From assembly GCA_019022495.1 (NCBI GenBank), contig JAFEKR010000002.1, positions 2,418,001 to 2,482,000 of the forward strand: a DNA stretch of 64,000 nucleotides. The letters run 5' to 3'. The notes under the pieces are model-generated. The model did no database searches, was not told the DNA's origin, and was given only the letters and a program-made list of their open reading frames with translations. Each line of letters begins with the position of its first letter. The first letter of the stretch is position 1. Below, piece after piece: positions 11,251 to 22,324 of this stretch. The position numbers and the translations under genes were made by a program. This stretch comes from Epichloe hybrida. Lineage: Eukaryota; Ascomycota; Sordariomycetes; Hypocreales; Clavicipitaceae.

Positions 11251-11562
11251 TCTGGGATTGGGGACGCGCAACTGGGGGGGGGGGGGGGAATTGAAGAAAT
11301 GAATAGGAACAAAGATGGGGGCTTCATCCACAATGTGACCCGTGTTGAATGTCATGATTTCCTGTCTACGACATGATGTGTGAATAAATACGCAGGCTTC
11401 GTCCCGATGACGAGCATTTCCATGCGTCTCTCGTGATGAGTGGAGCGCTTCAACAACATGTTTTAGTCGAATGATATACTCTTAAAATCCTAAAAAAAAA
11501 AGGGGGGGGATGGGGCACCTCCCTCTTTTCTTTGACCCTTTCTGGTCGTCAGTCACATCCAT
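11251..11562. other. Convergent 3' spacer between gad1 and arg8
   Basis: 312 bp between two 3' ends. It has a G homopolymer at about 11275-11287 and an A run with G run at 11492-11508. No gene is visible. Confidence 0.5.
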
Positions 11563-13147
11563 CTACCTCGTCGCCTCAATGGCCTCGTCCAAGATGCGCA
11601 GACCCTCTGCAATCTCCTCCGGGCTCACCAGCAAGCTTGGCACGAATCTCAGCGTATTCACGCCAGCCGTGATGATCAGCAGACCCCTCTCCCTCGCGGC
11701 CTTGACGATGGCACTTGGGTCCTCGCTCAGCTGCAAGCCCAGAAGCAGCCCCCTGCCCCGGACCTCCTTGACCAGCCGAGGGAACTTGCTCTGCAGCCTC
11801 TTGAAGCCCTGCTGAAAGATGTCTGACTTGGCAACCACATCCCTCAGCAGCTGGGGCTCCGACAATCGCAAGACGAGGTGATGCGCCAGCCGACACGCCA
11901 GGGGGTTGCCACCAAAGGTAGTGCCGTGGTCACCGACCTTGATCTTGTCGCCGACATGGCCATTCACGATGACGGCGCCGACGGGGAACCCATTGCCCAG
12001 GGCCTTTGCGCTCGTTATCACATCCGGGTGCGCCTCCCTGGGCAACAGCCCGTGAGCCCACAACGAGCCCGTCCTCCCCATCCCGCACTGGATCTCGTCG
12101 TAGATCAGCACGCTGCCCACCTCGCGACACCGCCTCGCCAGCGCGACGAGGAACTCGTCGCTCGCCGCGATCACGCCGCCCTCTCCCTGGATGGGCTCGA
12201 CAATCACACCGCACGTCTTCTCCGTCACGAGATGCTTGATGCCCCCGACATCGTTGTAGGCGCCCTGCTTGAACCCGGGCACCATGGGTGAGAAGGGTTT
12301 CTGGTACTTTGGGTTGTGGGTCGCCGACAAGCTGCCCATCGTTCGGCCGTGGAAGGCATTGGTGAAGGAGACGATTTCGAACTTGCCCCCCGACGGATCA
12401 ACCTCTTTGCCCGTCTTTCTGGCAAACTTGATGGCTGCCTCGTTGGCCTCGGAGCCAGAATTGCAGATGAACACGGCAGACGCATCGTGCATGGCCCCCG
12501 ACTCGAGTGTCTTTTCAACGAGGAGTTTGGACAGAGCGCCCGTCCACGGGTTATAGTAGAGATTGGAGGCGTGAATAAGGCTATGTGCCTGCATTTGCAA
12601 AAGTTCAAACCGGTTAGATTTTTTGTGCCCAAAAGAGAGAGAGAGAAAAAAGAAGAAGAAGGAAGGAAAATGAAAAAAAAAAAAAAAAAACCCACCTGCT
12701 GAGCAAGCAGCCGCGTAAACTCAGCATCACCATGCCCCAAGCTCGTCACCGCAATACCAGCCGTAAAGTCCAGGTACTTCCTATTCTCTACATCCCACAG
12801 CCACGATCCCTCGCCCTGCACAAACACGGGAGGCGGTCGCGCATACGTGGCCACCATGTACGGAGCGTGTTCGTTGACCATGGCCGCCGAGGGCGAGTCG
12901 GCGCCCGGATCGGGGTTAGGTAGAGCGGCATCTCTCTGTTGTTGAACGCGGCGGGTCAATTTATAATCCTTTCCTCGTGTGAACGGGGATTGGTGCCTAC
13001 ACTGATGCTGTTCTTCACTCTCTCTGCGAGTGACGATGCTGACGATGTGGACGACGCCGAGGCAAATGGTCGTCGGGGCACGCCTGAAGAGCCCCAGGTT
13101 CTGGCGAGAGCAATGGACCCTCGACGGAGAGGCAGTTTCGCGGCCAT
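11563..13147 (-). CDS. arg8: Acetylornithine aminotransferase, mitochondrial
   Basis: Exons on the minus strand are 13147-13019, 12935-12696 and 12588-11563 (introns 83 and 107 nt), giving 464 residues. The enzyme transfers an amino group from glutamate to N-acetylglutamate semialdehyde in mitochondrial arginine synthesis, using PLP. Exon 1 codes a textbook matrix-targeting peptide (MAAKLPLRRGSIALARTWGS, Arg/Ser/Ala-rich, no acidic residues). This is why I extended the gene 5' of the larger frame, which has no good ATG. Core motifs: YLDFTAGIAVTSLGHGD, NLYYNPWTGALSKLL, VFICNSGSEANEAAIKFARK, VEPIQGEGGV, LIYDEIQCGMGRTG, and TSAKALGNGFPVGA with PLP lysine at about 318. The exon 1 donor (GTGAAG) is weak, so the exon 1/2 junction is the least certain part. 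Confidence 0.92.
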
Positions 13148-14002
13148 TTTTGGGCTTTTTACGTCTTTTTTTTTTTTGGCCAGAAAACGATGCGAAGTGG
13201 CGATCGGTCCGCTGTTGTCGATTTGTAAAAACCAGGCAATGAACGGGTCAACCGCGATATGCCACACCAGGTCCATGCATGACATGAATGCGTGACATGA
13301 ACGGGCGCCGTTTACGGAGCACCTCGTAATTTATTGCGCCAAAGCGTTATCGATAGAACTGTTGCCCGATGGCGGATAAGCGTCTAAAAATGCGCTCACG
13401 ACCGTATTAGGGGAGCTAAAGATACACGTCACTAAATGTAACAAATTACATTAGAAGCGTATAATTAATACTATAACTACTTTCTTTATAAAAGAGAAGC
13501 TTCTATCCTTCTATTTATATAATAGAAGATAGCTTTAATTAAATCCTTTTCTCTACTATTGTTATCCTGCTAGGGATTATCTTTTCCAAGTCACGTGCCC
13601 AACGCACGATAAGAACCCCGGGTCTCAGGTTGTCGGCGTATTAATACCACGTGCACACAATGCGGTTTGGAACCAATTTGTGTGTCCATGTCATGATGCT
13701 TGCTAGCTGATATTACTCGCAAACGAATAATCTCTACATGTACCTTCCACCCTTCCCGCCATACTTCGGGGTGATTGAATACTTGCTTCCGCTCCAGAGC
13801 AAGTCTGGCGCATCACCACCCCATTGGCATTATTCGTACAGTTAATTGGCCAAAGGGCATCCCCTGCATTCATGCACCCAAAACGCCGCCCTTCTTCCAT
13901 ACAATGAATCGGTCAGACACGACGAAAGCGCAGCAAAGAAATTCCCCGTCTTTTTCTTGTACCGCTTTGCTATTTCCTTGTAAAATCCGCCAGAGCGCCA
14001 TC
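13148..14002. other. Intergenic with an AT-rich island
   Basis: Lies between the arg8 start and the atg27 stop. At about 13400-13580 the DNA is AT-rich and contains an imperfect palindrome (words such as TTCTATCC and ATAGAAGATAG), resembling a short RIP-affected repeat relic. The remainder shows no coding signal. Confidence 0.5.
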
Positions 14003-15214
14003 CTAAACCGCGCTATATCCTCCACGACTCCCTGTGCCTTGAACTGTGTTAAGCACGCGTCTCGTCCAGTCCTTGAACAAGTAGGGCACGTCGCGTATCA
14101 TGTCACCATGTGGTAACAAGTCCCAGCCTCTAGCACCATAGCGGTTGTAATTGAGCCAGGATCCAAAAATGAGATATGACGCGATACCCAGGAAGACACT
14201 GGGATTCCAGTTAGCACATTGCACCATTTGCATACGTACAATGCAACTTGCTCAGCATGAAAGGTTGGGTGACTCACATTATGACAAACCAAGTGAAAAA
14301 CCCCCAGTGGGTGCTTGCATCACCTCCGTCGCCCTTGTTATTGTCATCGTTTCCATCTCGTTTTTCACAGGCATACTTGGTGTGCCATGTTAGTCGCAAC
14401 ACGTCCGCGTCCTTCTCAGGCCCATAGCTTTCCCAGATCAAAGCGGCGTTCTCCTTCTTCAGCTGGTGTTCCGGAAATGATTGGTCCTTGCCGTCGTTAT
14501 TGTCGTCCTCGCCCTTCTCAACGTACTCCTTTTTGTCCTCACTTCGGCCAAGTTTGGAGTACTTGTCTTCTGAGTCCTCCCATTCCCCTTCGGTACCTTC
14601 GTTCTTATCGCAAAGAAATTCTACGATGGCCTTTTGTTCGCGACGTTCTTTGACAGGTGCATCAAGAGGATGCTTGCCACCTTTCAGTACCAGCCGCAAG
14701 CCTTCTTTATGTGCGTCGCTGTTCGAATCGCTGCCATTCAGTCTCGTAGCTTCGTATTCGAATTGGGATCCGCCCACATTCTCTAACGCGCCGGCGATGG
14801 CAGTCACAGTTTCGACAATGTCGGTGTCGCCTTTGATCAATCGTTGAATGGCACACACTGTTGAATCAAGTATCAAGGTTAGGCCAGAATTTATCCCCTT
14901 GGGACCACCGTCCCGTAGGTTCGACACGTAGTATGAATCGACATACCTCTTGTGCCATTCGGACACTCTTCCTTGGATTTACTCTTGCCGCTTTTTTTCA
15001 GTGGTCCACAAACATCCAAAGTATATGTCGTATTATGGTACGTGTGTGTCACCGAGTCGTACTTGGACGTTAAAACTGAATGAGGTCCCTTTAGCTTCTC
15101 CAAGTTGAACTTGTAGCCGTCGATGAGGATATTTTCGCAGTGCAGCATAGCTAAGCTAGACAACGGCGCCAAGCTGAGCGACAGTAGGACTGCCGATAAC
15201 GAAGGCGATTGCAT
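14003..15214 (-). CDS. atg27: Autophagy-related protein 27, type I membrane protein
   Basis: Exons on the minus strand are 15214-14947, 14857-14278 and 14198-14003 (introns 89 and 79 nt), giving 347 residues. Atg27 cycles between Golgi, endosome and vacuole and supports Atg9 vesicle supply during autophagy. A signal peptide (MQSPSLSAVLLSLSLAPLSS) precedes the mannose-6-phosphate-receptor-like luminal domain (HCENILIDGYKFNLEKLKG, TYTLDVCGPLKKSGK, EECPNGTRVCAIQRLI). An acidic linker (about 170-225) follows, then a domain end with DVLRLTWHTKYAC. One membrane span is formed across the last intron (FFTWFVIIVFLGIASYLIFG). The cytosolic tail is NYNRYGARGWDLLPHGD and ends GGYSAV, matching the Tyr sorting signal known from yeast Atg27. 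I chose the ATG at 15214 because it alone starts a signal peptide. Confidence 0.95.
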
Positions 15215-16221
15215 CGGGACGAAGCTTGTGTGTAAAGATGGACCAAGCGACAGAAGGCCACAGAAGGAATAAGCGGATAGTCTGCGGGATGACAAAGAAA
15301 GAAAGAGCAAGAAACGGGCCTACCGCTATGCTGGTAAGGAAAGAAAAAAATAGAAAAGGACGAGAATGCACCACTTGATCCCGCGCTCAGGATGAGATGG
15401 TCCTGTTGGAGATGCAGATAAAACTGTCCTGGAAAAGGATGGTCGAGGGGCTCCTTTGACACAGTCGTGTACAACACGGTCGTGAAGTCGTGACCAGCGA
15501 GCGTCATGGCGGACCTCCTGTGGAGACCGACACGTGACGCGCCCCAGACGACAAGTGAGGCCTCACCTTCGCAGCCAGCATCTGCTACACCAAACAATGT
15601 CATGGGAGGGAGCTCATTCGTTCAACACAAGTCCGTGCAAACCACATATATACCAACAAGGCGCAAACTGCAGTTCTCGGGCCTCATTTCATAACCATTA
15701 TGCATGCTCTAGAACTAGAGACTATAATGTACAAGAACCACTTGTCTGCCAAGAGTATTGTAAACGCCATGCTGGATTCATAATGAACCTTTGCTTCCAG
15801 GCTCGGTATAATAGAGAGTTCCTACCAAGGCCAGTTATCCACCCCGAGCTCCCTTTCGCTCTTGCGATATATAGCGCGCCTCGAAACAATTCCATGGGGT
15901 ATTTCAATTACCACGTCAAACCGGCGTAGCAGCGGGATAAACCAATAGACAAGGGAAAGAAGAAGACGTATTCAACAATAGGAAACATGACAAGGACCAA
16001 AAAGAAGAAGAAGAAGAAGTAAAAGGGAGCATAAAACAACAAAAGAAGAGAATACAGGAAGCCAACTTAGTGTAGCACAGCCTTGCACCATGAACTCCAT
16101 TACCATCCACTTCTCCGCGGGACAGACCGCCTGATGTATGTTCGTTGTCGTCGTCCTCTTCACGCCTGATGATCATGCTTCCAAACCAGGTTCACCGCCA
16201 GAGTCAAGTCAACCAAATGTT
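15215..16221. other. Intergenic: atg27 promoter and spt20 3' flank
   Basis: About 1 kb between two minus-strand genes. It includes an AGAAGAAGA purine stretch near 16000-16020. No open frame shows family similarity. Confidence 0.5.
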
Positions 16222-16861
16222 CTACATTCCTTGGTGTCCCATCATGCCGCCCATCCCTTGCATAGCAGCTTGCTGCTGTTGCTGCTGTTGCTGCTGCATC
16301 ATCATTTGTTGTTGCTGAGCCCGTCGTTGCGCCATACTCTGTTGGAGCATTTGCTGAGCTTGGATGAAGGAAGATTGCTTCATCTTGTCAAGTGTATCTT
16401 GAGGAACGTTCTCGGCGCTGCCAAATTTAGCAACTGCACCTTGCATCAACCGTGAATAGATCTGCCGAGCACTGAGCTGAATCTGCGCTTGCAAAGGATT
16501 GGCACCCATCTGTGGCTGTTGGGGTTGGCCTTGTTGTTGTTGCTGTTGGTGTTGTTGGTGTTGCTGCTGTGGATGATGCTGTTGCTGTTGCTGCTGCTGC
16601 ATTTGCATAGCGGCAAATGCTTGCATGTTCGCGTTGTTGCCATTCATCATCTGCCCGCTCACCTGTCTCTGCATAGGATTACCCATCTGCCCCAACCTAG
16701 CGATCTGTTGTATTTGTGCTTGCATTTGTGGTGTCATCTGCCGCAGCTGGTTATTTTGCATGCTCTGCTGCAATTGTGCGTATTGTTGAGCGAGCTGCTG
16801 TTGCTGCTGTGGCGTCATCATGCCACCTTGCTGCTGCTGCTGCTGCTGCTGCTGTTGTTGA

Positions 16862-16895
<34 letters not shown>

Positions 16896-19377
16896 GCTGC
16901 ATCAACATTTGTCGTTGCATCATTTGCATAACCTGTTGTTGTTGGGGCGTCATTCCCTGCGTGTTCAAACCACCGTTGGCACCTCCATTTTGCAGGGCAG
17001 CGAGCTGCTGCTGCTGTGCAATAGCTCGTTGTTGGGCAGCCATTTGCGCCGCAAACATCTGTTGTTGACTGTGGTTCATGCCTTGTTGGTTCATCATCAT
17101 AGCCTGACCCATTTGCGAATTCTGAGCCATCATACTAGGTGGTGGGCTAGCTTGTGACATGCGTGGTGTAGCTGCCATGGCTTGTCGGTTGATAGGCGTA
17201 CCATGAGCCATGTTTGGGGTTGAATTGGCGGGTATACGAGGAGTACCGGATGGATGGCTCTGCTGGCTGCCCCTGGCGGACATGTTGTGAGCCATGGGTA
17301 CTGACATCTGGCCGTTCTGAACGACGGATGGCGGTCGCGGAGGACTGGTTGCCATGCTCGAGTTGGTCTGTTGCATAGGGACGCTGCCCACCATGGGTGA
17401 AGACATATTCTGTGGTGTTCCTTGCCTGATGACCGGTGAAGAGGCAGCGGTAGCTTGTGTCATTTGGGCCTGGAATCGAGGTTGAGCAGAACCCTGGATG
17501 TTGTTAGGTATGGAATTTTGGCCACCCGCAGCCACGCCGTTTGACACATTGGCACCCGTCTTATTTTGCGTTGGATGAGTATGCTGGGGTGGCTGTGTCT
17601 GTGGCTGTGGTGCTTGCTTTTGTTGTTGCTGCTGCTGCTGCTGAGCTTGGGCTTGAGCCTGGTTCTGAGCAGCAGAAGCAGCGGCGGCATTCCGTGCTGC
17701 CAGAGCCTGTCTCTGTTGCTCTTGTCGTAGCTGGTTCTCTCGAAGAGCAGTTTCGCGTCTTTGTCGATCAGCCTCTACCTGTTGTCGCTGGGCCTGTGCC
17801 ATCTGCTCTTGCCTCTGAGCTTGTAACCGTCGGTCATTTTCTTGTTGCTTGATTTTTTCCTGTTCCTTCTTCTCAGCATGTTCTCGTTTGATGTCCTCAA
17901 TGACCTTGAACCTCTCGAATCTTGGTTCAAATGTGGCAGCTCCAGGCTGCGCCTCAGAATCGGCGCCGCTGGTGCCCTGAGCGCTTGAAGAGTTTCCACC
18001 CAATCTTTCATCCAACGTCAGCATATATCGTTCCTGATCCGCTGCTGCAGCCTCGTCAGCAGCCATCTCAGCAACGGTTCTCTTGCGAGTCTTTGGCTGC
18101 GGCGGCGGTTCGGAGTGGCGCGGGTCTGAAAATGCGTCCAGCAATGCAATCGTCTCCTCAATACTGCGCGTCGGTTCCAGGTAGAGTGGTGGAAGGGTTG
18201 CTAGCAGGATTTGACCCTCGGCGGCGTAAATATCGCTCGGCTCCAACTCCATTTTCTCCTTCTTGGGGCGCTTGCTACCCGGCGGCGGCATGGAGCTTGC
18301 TGTTGGCGTAGGCGGTACAAGCGACAATGGGGTCGAAGGAGGACCAAGGGAAGGCGCATCAGTGTTGCCTTTACCAGCACCTCTCGGCGTGCTAATCTTA
18401 ATTCGCAGGTCGTTTTGCAAGGTCTCCGGAGTCGGAAGCAAAACGCGAGTGAAGACTCGTGGTTTTGACACCGTCTTTCCTTCCGAGGGCTCTGATGGCT
18501 GGGCAGGGGCGGGCATGGCTTCTTTGTCCTTGTCGTGCTCCTGCTTTTCTTTTCCCCCGTCAATGATATCTTTGTCATCGGTGCCATTCTCCAGACCCTG
18601 TCCATCTTTGGGAAACGCGACGTACGGAGAAGGCGTCAGATACTGGTTGTAGTTGTGAATAGAGCCTGGCAGTACGCTGCTGGAAGTGGAGGTGGGTTTT
18701 GCGACGTCTTTGGTCTGTGTGCTTGGTCGGTGATCGTGTACTTCAACAATGAGACAACCATCGTAAAAAGGTACATTGTAATCGATGAATAGAGGTAGAA
18801 GGTCGTGCGGTATGGTTTGTTCTCTAAGATGTTTGATAAATATGCCCATTGGTGATGTGTATGTGAACACTCCGACTTGTGCATCGAATCGGAACCCTGT
18901 GGCGTGTAGATGAACAACTAGAGATGGCGAAGAGCCTCGGAATTTACGTAGAACCCCCCTGTGTGTTAGTTCTGTACACAGTACTTCTTGGTTAGCCGGC
19001 TGTCGCCTTTCCGGTATTTGGGCATACATATGGGGAGATGGCGTACGAGAAGGTGCAAGTCCAATTCCGTGGTGGCTGGTCCCGGCAGAGAAGGAACCGG
19101 TACGCATGCCGGCACTGTCTCGCGAGCGTCTACCTGCCGCTTGAATTGACGTCTCGCGCCGCGTTGGGTTGACTGGGCGTACCGTGGAGGCGGTGATGGA
19201 CCGGTCGCTTGCCGAGTTGGGGGCCTGCCTCGCGCTCGCAGGCTGACTCCTGTGTGACATGGATGGCGAGGGCGACGAGTTCAATGATGTGATACCATTC
19301 GTCTGAATGCCAGGCGGAGCAGGTCGTTTAATCTTGGCCGCGCCATTTTGCTGGACGACGGGGCTGGCGGGGGCCAT
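16222..19377 (-). CDS. spt20: SAGA complex subunit Spt20, glutamine-rich
   Basis: A single 1051-residue frame. Spt20 scaffolds the SAGA coactivator (histone acetylation and TBP delivery) in the nucleus. After a disordered N-terminus the Spt20 domain is seen at about 125-215 (LTHRGVLRKFRGSSPSL, VVHLHATGFRFDAQVGVFTY, FIDYNVPFYDGCLIVEVHDH) and continues past an acidic insert (RVFTRVLLPTPETLQNDLRI, DIYAAEGQILLATLPPLYLE). A charged Gln/Arg/Glu coiled region (about 490-570) leads into a long Gln/Met-rich tail with pure Gln runs (about 830-870) and a closing MMGHQGM. The frame is open 19 codons further upstream (ATG at 19434), but those codons come from a 10-bp tandem repeat, so I start at the ATG at 19377 (MAPASPVVQQNG). 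Confidence 0.9.
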
Positions 19378-19380
19378 GAT

Positions 19381-19420
19381 GGCTCGCGATGGCTCGCGAT
19401 GGCTCGCGATGGCCCGCGAT
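19381..19420. repeat. Four copies of a 10-bp repeat at the spt20 start
   Basis: The unit GGCTCGCGAT occurs three times and once as GGCCCGCGAT, immediately upstream of the chosen spt20 ATG. Each unit creates a CAT, i.e. an ATG on the gene strand if shifted, so copy-number change would alter upstream start codons or the N-terminal extension. Confidence 0.85.
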
Positions 19421-20348
19421 GCCGTCCACGGCAAGTGACGGTTCCCGCGCTCAGTAGTTGGGCCGCTGGTTTATCAGAGCGAAGATGCTATGGGCGCCAA
19501 CATCGATGCCCCGAGACGGGCCGGGGGGCTGGGTCGTAGGTAGGCTTGACGATGATGATGCGTCCAACACAGGCTATTACTGTAGGCGGACGTGTGCTGA
19601 TGATGTTGCGAGTCGAGCCGGGGCTAACTTATAAGCTAGTGGGTTGCGGAGACGTGAGTGTTCGAATCCGACAAAAAAGCTAGCGAACGAAGAAGGTTTG
19701 AACGACCGTGCAGGGCCGGGCGGTGAAAAGGGTGACGGCGAAGAAGAAAGGACAGAGGTTATTGAACCATGGCAGATGGCCAAACGACATTCACGACTCT
19801 GCTATAGCCTTAAAGTCAATCAAGCGACGCCGACGCGCCGCGTTGCACCCCGTGTAATACCAGGCACGGGCAATTGGTCCTTTGATGAGCTTCCACTTGT
19901 TGGCTGCCGCAACCCTGCGCCCGTCGACAGCCTGATGCGCATCCGGCCATCACGTGACTGTAGCCATCAGGCCGACTGCATTCATCAGTTTATCAGTTTG
20001 TAGATTTGTTATTTTCTGGGTGAACAGCTGCAGCTGACTGAAACCCAAGGCATGATACGACTTTGGGTACAGAACAAAAACTGCCTTTTCAGAAACTTCT
20101 ATCTGTCATTCGACCCAACATACTCGTCCAAAGAGGGCAAAATATGTGCCCCCACTCCCCACCAGGCATGCGAACGTCGGCTCTCCGAATTTGAACAATG
20201 CCACCTACGTTCACCAATTCCATTATTCAAACAAGACTGGCAGTCACTGCACATGTACTTAAGTCACTAATCTACCTATGCTCCTCCGGCCCAACCAGAG
20301 CACTACCAGAAATCCATAGTTTAAGCTATATACTGGGCAAACCGTGTC
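19421..20348. other. Intergenic: spt20 promoter and pex22-like 3' flank
   Basis: No coding signal. A TTCGAATC word at 19660-19667 is not set in a tRNA fold. Confidence 0.5.
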
Positions 20349-21725
20349 TTATTCCCGTCCCTGAACTCGTCGAGCCCAATCGTCGTGTACCCGCATACCA
20401 TCGACCACCACAACTCCACGCCCGCGTCCAACTCGCTCGGGTCTTTGCCACCACTTCTCAGGCCTGGCGATTCTTTCAGCCTCGGATTCACTGTCTGCCA
20501 ACCCACCGGATCCGCCCTCGGCGCCGACAACAAGGACAATGTCATGTCGCATCCAGGTCTGAAGGCTGGTGATTGTGCTTCCGTTATCTCCACTCAGGGA
20601 CTCCTGCAGATACAGTGTTTCGGGCTGAATGTGACGGAGAATATGGACATGGCCGTTTGGTGTGGTAAACGGCAGAATTGTCGTTTCCTTGTCTACCAGG
20701 GTTAGAGCTTGCGAGTAAAGTGCGTTGTACACTGCGTTCGTCGGAGCAATCCTATTTGACCACTGTTAGTACCCGCAAAACCCTGGTCATTCCGCCACGC
20801 AACGGCTTATGGACTTACAAAGGGCTCTTGGTCTCCTCTCCAGGAGTTTGGGCTTGACAATGACTAATGTTAGAAAATGATGAGCTAAGCGAGGCAGGCG
20901 GGAGGTTACTAGAAGTACCATCCAGCGTGGACTCCTTAAGATCTGGAGCATAAATCAAGATATAGAGTTTGACCCTCGAAAAGTCGTTGTGGCGAGGGAT
21001 ATGGGATAAAATGGACTATAACCACATCAGCCTCGATACGTCATTCGTAAATAGCAACCCGTCCCAAAAGGAAAAAAAAGGAAGAAAAAAAAAAGAATTC
21101 AACATACAGCCAGTTCATGCGTGCCATCATTACTGAAGTCGGAAAAATTGGTATCTGCCGAAACCACGATGGCCACCGTCTTCCGTCTTTTGTCACCAGA
21201 CATGGGAGTACGTTCCTTCTTTGCGTCAGCCTCCTCAGACCATGGGTTCTCGACATAGGCCTTGTCTTCCTCGCGTATAGATGCCAAGGCTTTGCCCATA
21301 GCAGCCCCCGCAGCGGCCACTCCAGCTGCGACTGTCTTTCCAGTCGAGTCGAAGAACTGCTGAGGACTCGGTGTTCTCCGTAGAGCGCCAGACATGCGTG
21401 CCCCCCACCCAGGCGCTGACACATCACTGTGAGCGGTAGCTACGCCATAGGACACAGCGTCGTCAGCTTGCTGTTGGTGATGTGGCGGAGGCGGATCGGG
21501 AGTCTTTGGGTCGCGACTCGATGCGCCATACGGCGGGTTGTCTCCGTAATCAGCGTTCTCGTAGTCCAAACCGGGCTCGTGATCGAAAACATTCTCATCC
21601 TCGTCCTTGTGCTGACTCCATACCCAGGCGGCCAGCCCTGCGGTGGCAACTGTGACCGTGACAGCAAGAGGCACCCAGTGGCTCCAGACCCCTCGCCGGG
21701 AGGGTCCGCGATCGTTTGGTGACAT
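20349..21725 (-). CDS. Pex22-like peroxin (membrane anchor for the Pex4 ubiquitin-conjugating enzyme)
   Basis: Exons on the minus strand are 21725-21108, 21015-20819 and 20751-20349 (introns 92 and 67 nt), giving 405 residues. An N-terminal membrane span (HWVPLAVTVTVATAGLAAWV) follows a short Arg-rich leader, fitting an anchor in the peroxisomal membrane. Residues 45-190 are acidic and Pro-rich with an Ala/Gly helix (KTVAAGVAAAGAAMGKALA). A Rossmann-like soluble part follows: RRKTVAIVVSADTNFSDF, then across introns HELASILSHIPRHNDF, RVKLYILIYAPDL, LPFTTPNGHVHILRHIQPE, LYLQESLSGDNGSTITSLQ and GRGRGVVVVDGMRVHDDWAR. These match the fungal protein family annotated as peroxin-22-like, as I recall it. 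The gene model is firm; the Pex22 role is an inference. It shares a 599-bp divergent promoter with gcd1. Confidence 0.75.
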
Positions 21726-22324
21726 TTATGCAGTAAAAGAGTATCGCATCTCTAGGCAGGGTCTAGCAAGGCGAGACAGCCCAAGATGCAACCCAGTCGA
21801 TTCCTCTTGGATGTGGCGCAGTAGCAGATTTCCTGAAACGAAGTCGTAGATTGTTGATTTAATACGGAGCAGGTTACGCACACCAGGGCATGCAGCAGCC
21901 CCGTTTGACGTTTTAACAATTCTTGTGGATGGATGCGTGTCGTGTCGTCAATGTCAACAATGGGGTGAGCCGCAAGTCTAGCAGCCCAGCAACGCATGCG
22001 GTTGGCCCGAGGTACATGTACAACCAACCACCTGCGGAAGCGGAAGCATGAAAGATCCGGCTGCCGAGAATGGGAGGGGCAACAAGGGGCTAGATTCACG
22101 GAGCACGACAGCCACACTTTATCAGCCACAATGACACAGGACCTAGCCCCTCTAGTTCCACAGAGTCTTGGATAATAATAGTCTGAGCTTCAACTTTGGG
22201 GCAGAGAAAAGTCGACCGCCGAAACTCAATTGCACACCATTGGAGACTCACGTCTCGTTTGAAAAGCCAAGAAGACCAAATTCAGCAGTTGGCCAAGTAG
22301 CGGCTAGGGCAGCTACAACACAAA
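21726..22324. promoter_or_regulatory. Divergent promoter region, pex22-like and gcd1
   Basis: The only spacer between two 5' ends facing away from each other, so both promoters must lie in it. I could not identify specific transcription-factor sites with confidence. Confidence 0.55.

Noticed and set aside
10227..11294. 355-codon plus-strand open frame overlapping glutamate decarboxylase
   Set aside because: Arg/Pro/His-rich shadow frame caused by high GC codon bias; the overlapping frame has all decarboxylase motifs.
16489..17157. Long leucine-rich plus-strand frame opposite spt20
   Set aside because: It is the antisense of CAG/CAA glutamine repeats, which read as Leu/Val/Ala; not a gene.
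19655..19672. TTCGAATCC tRNA B-box-like word
   Set aside because: The bases around it do not form a T-arm or acceptor stem and no A box lies at the right distance.
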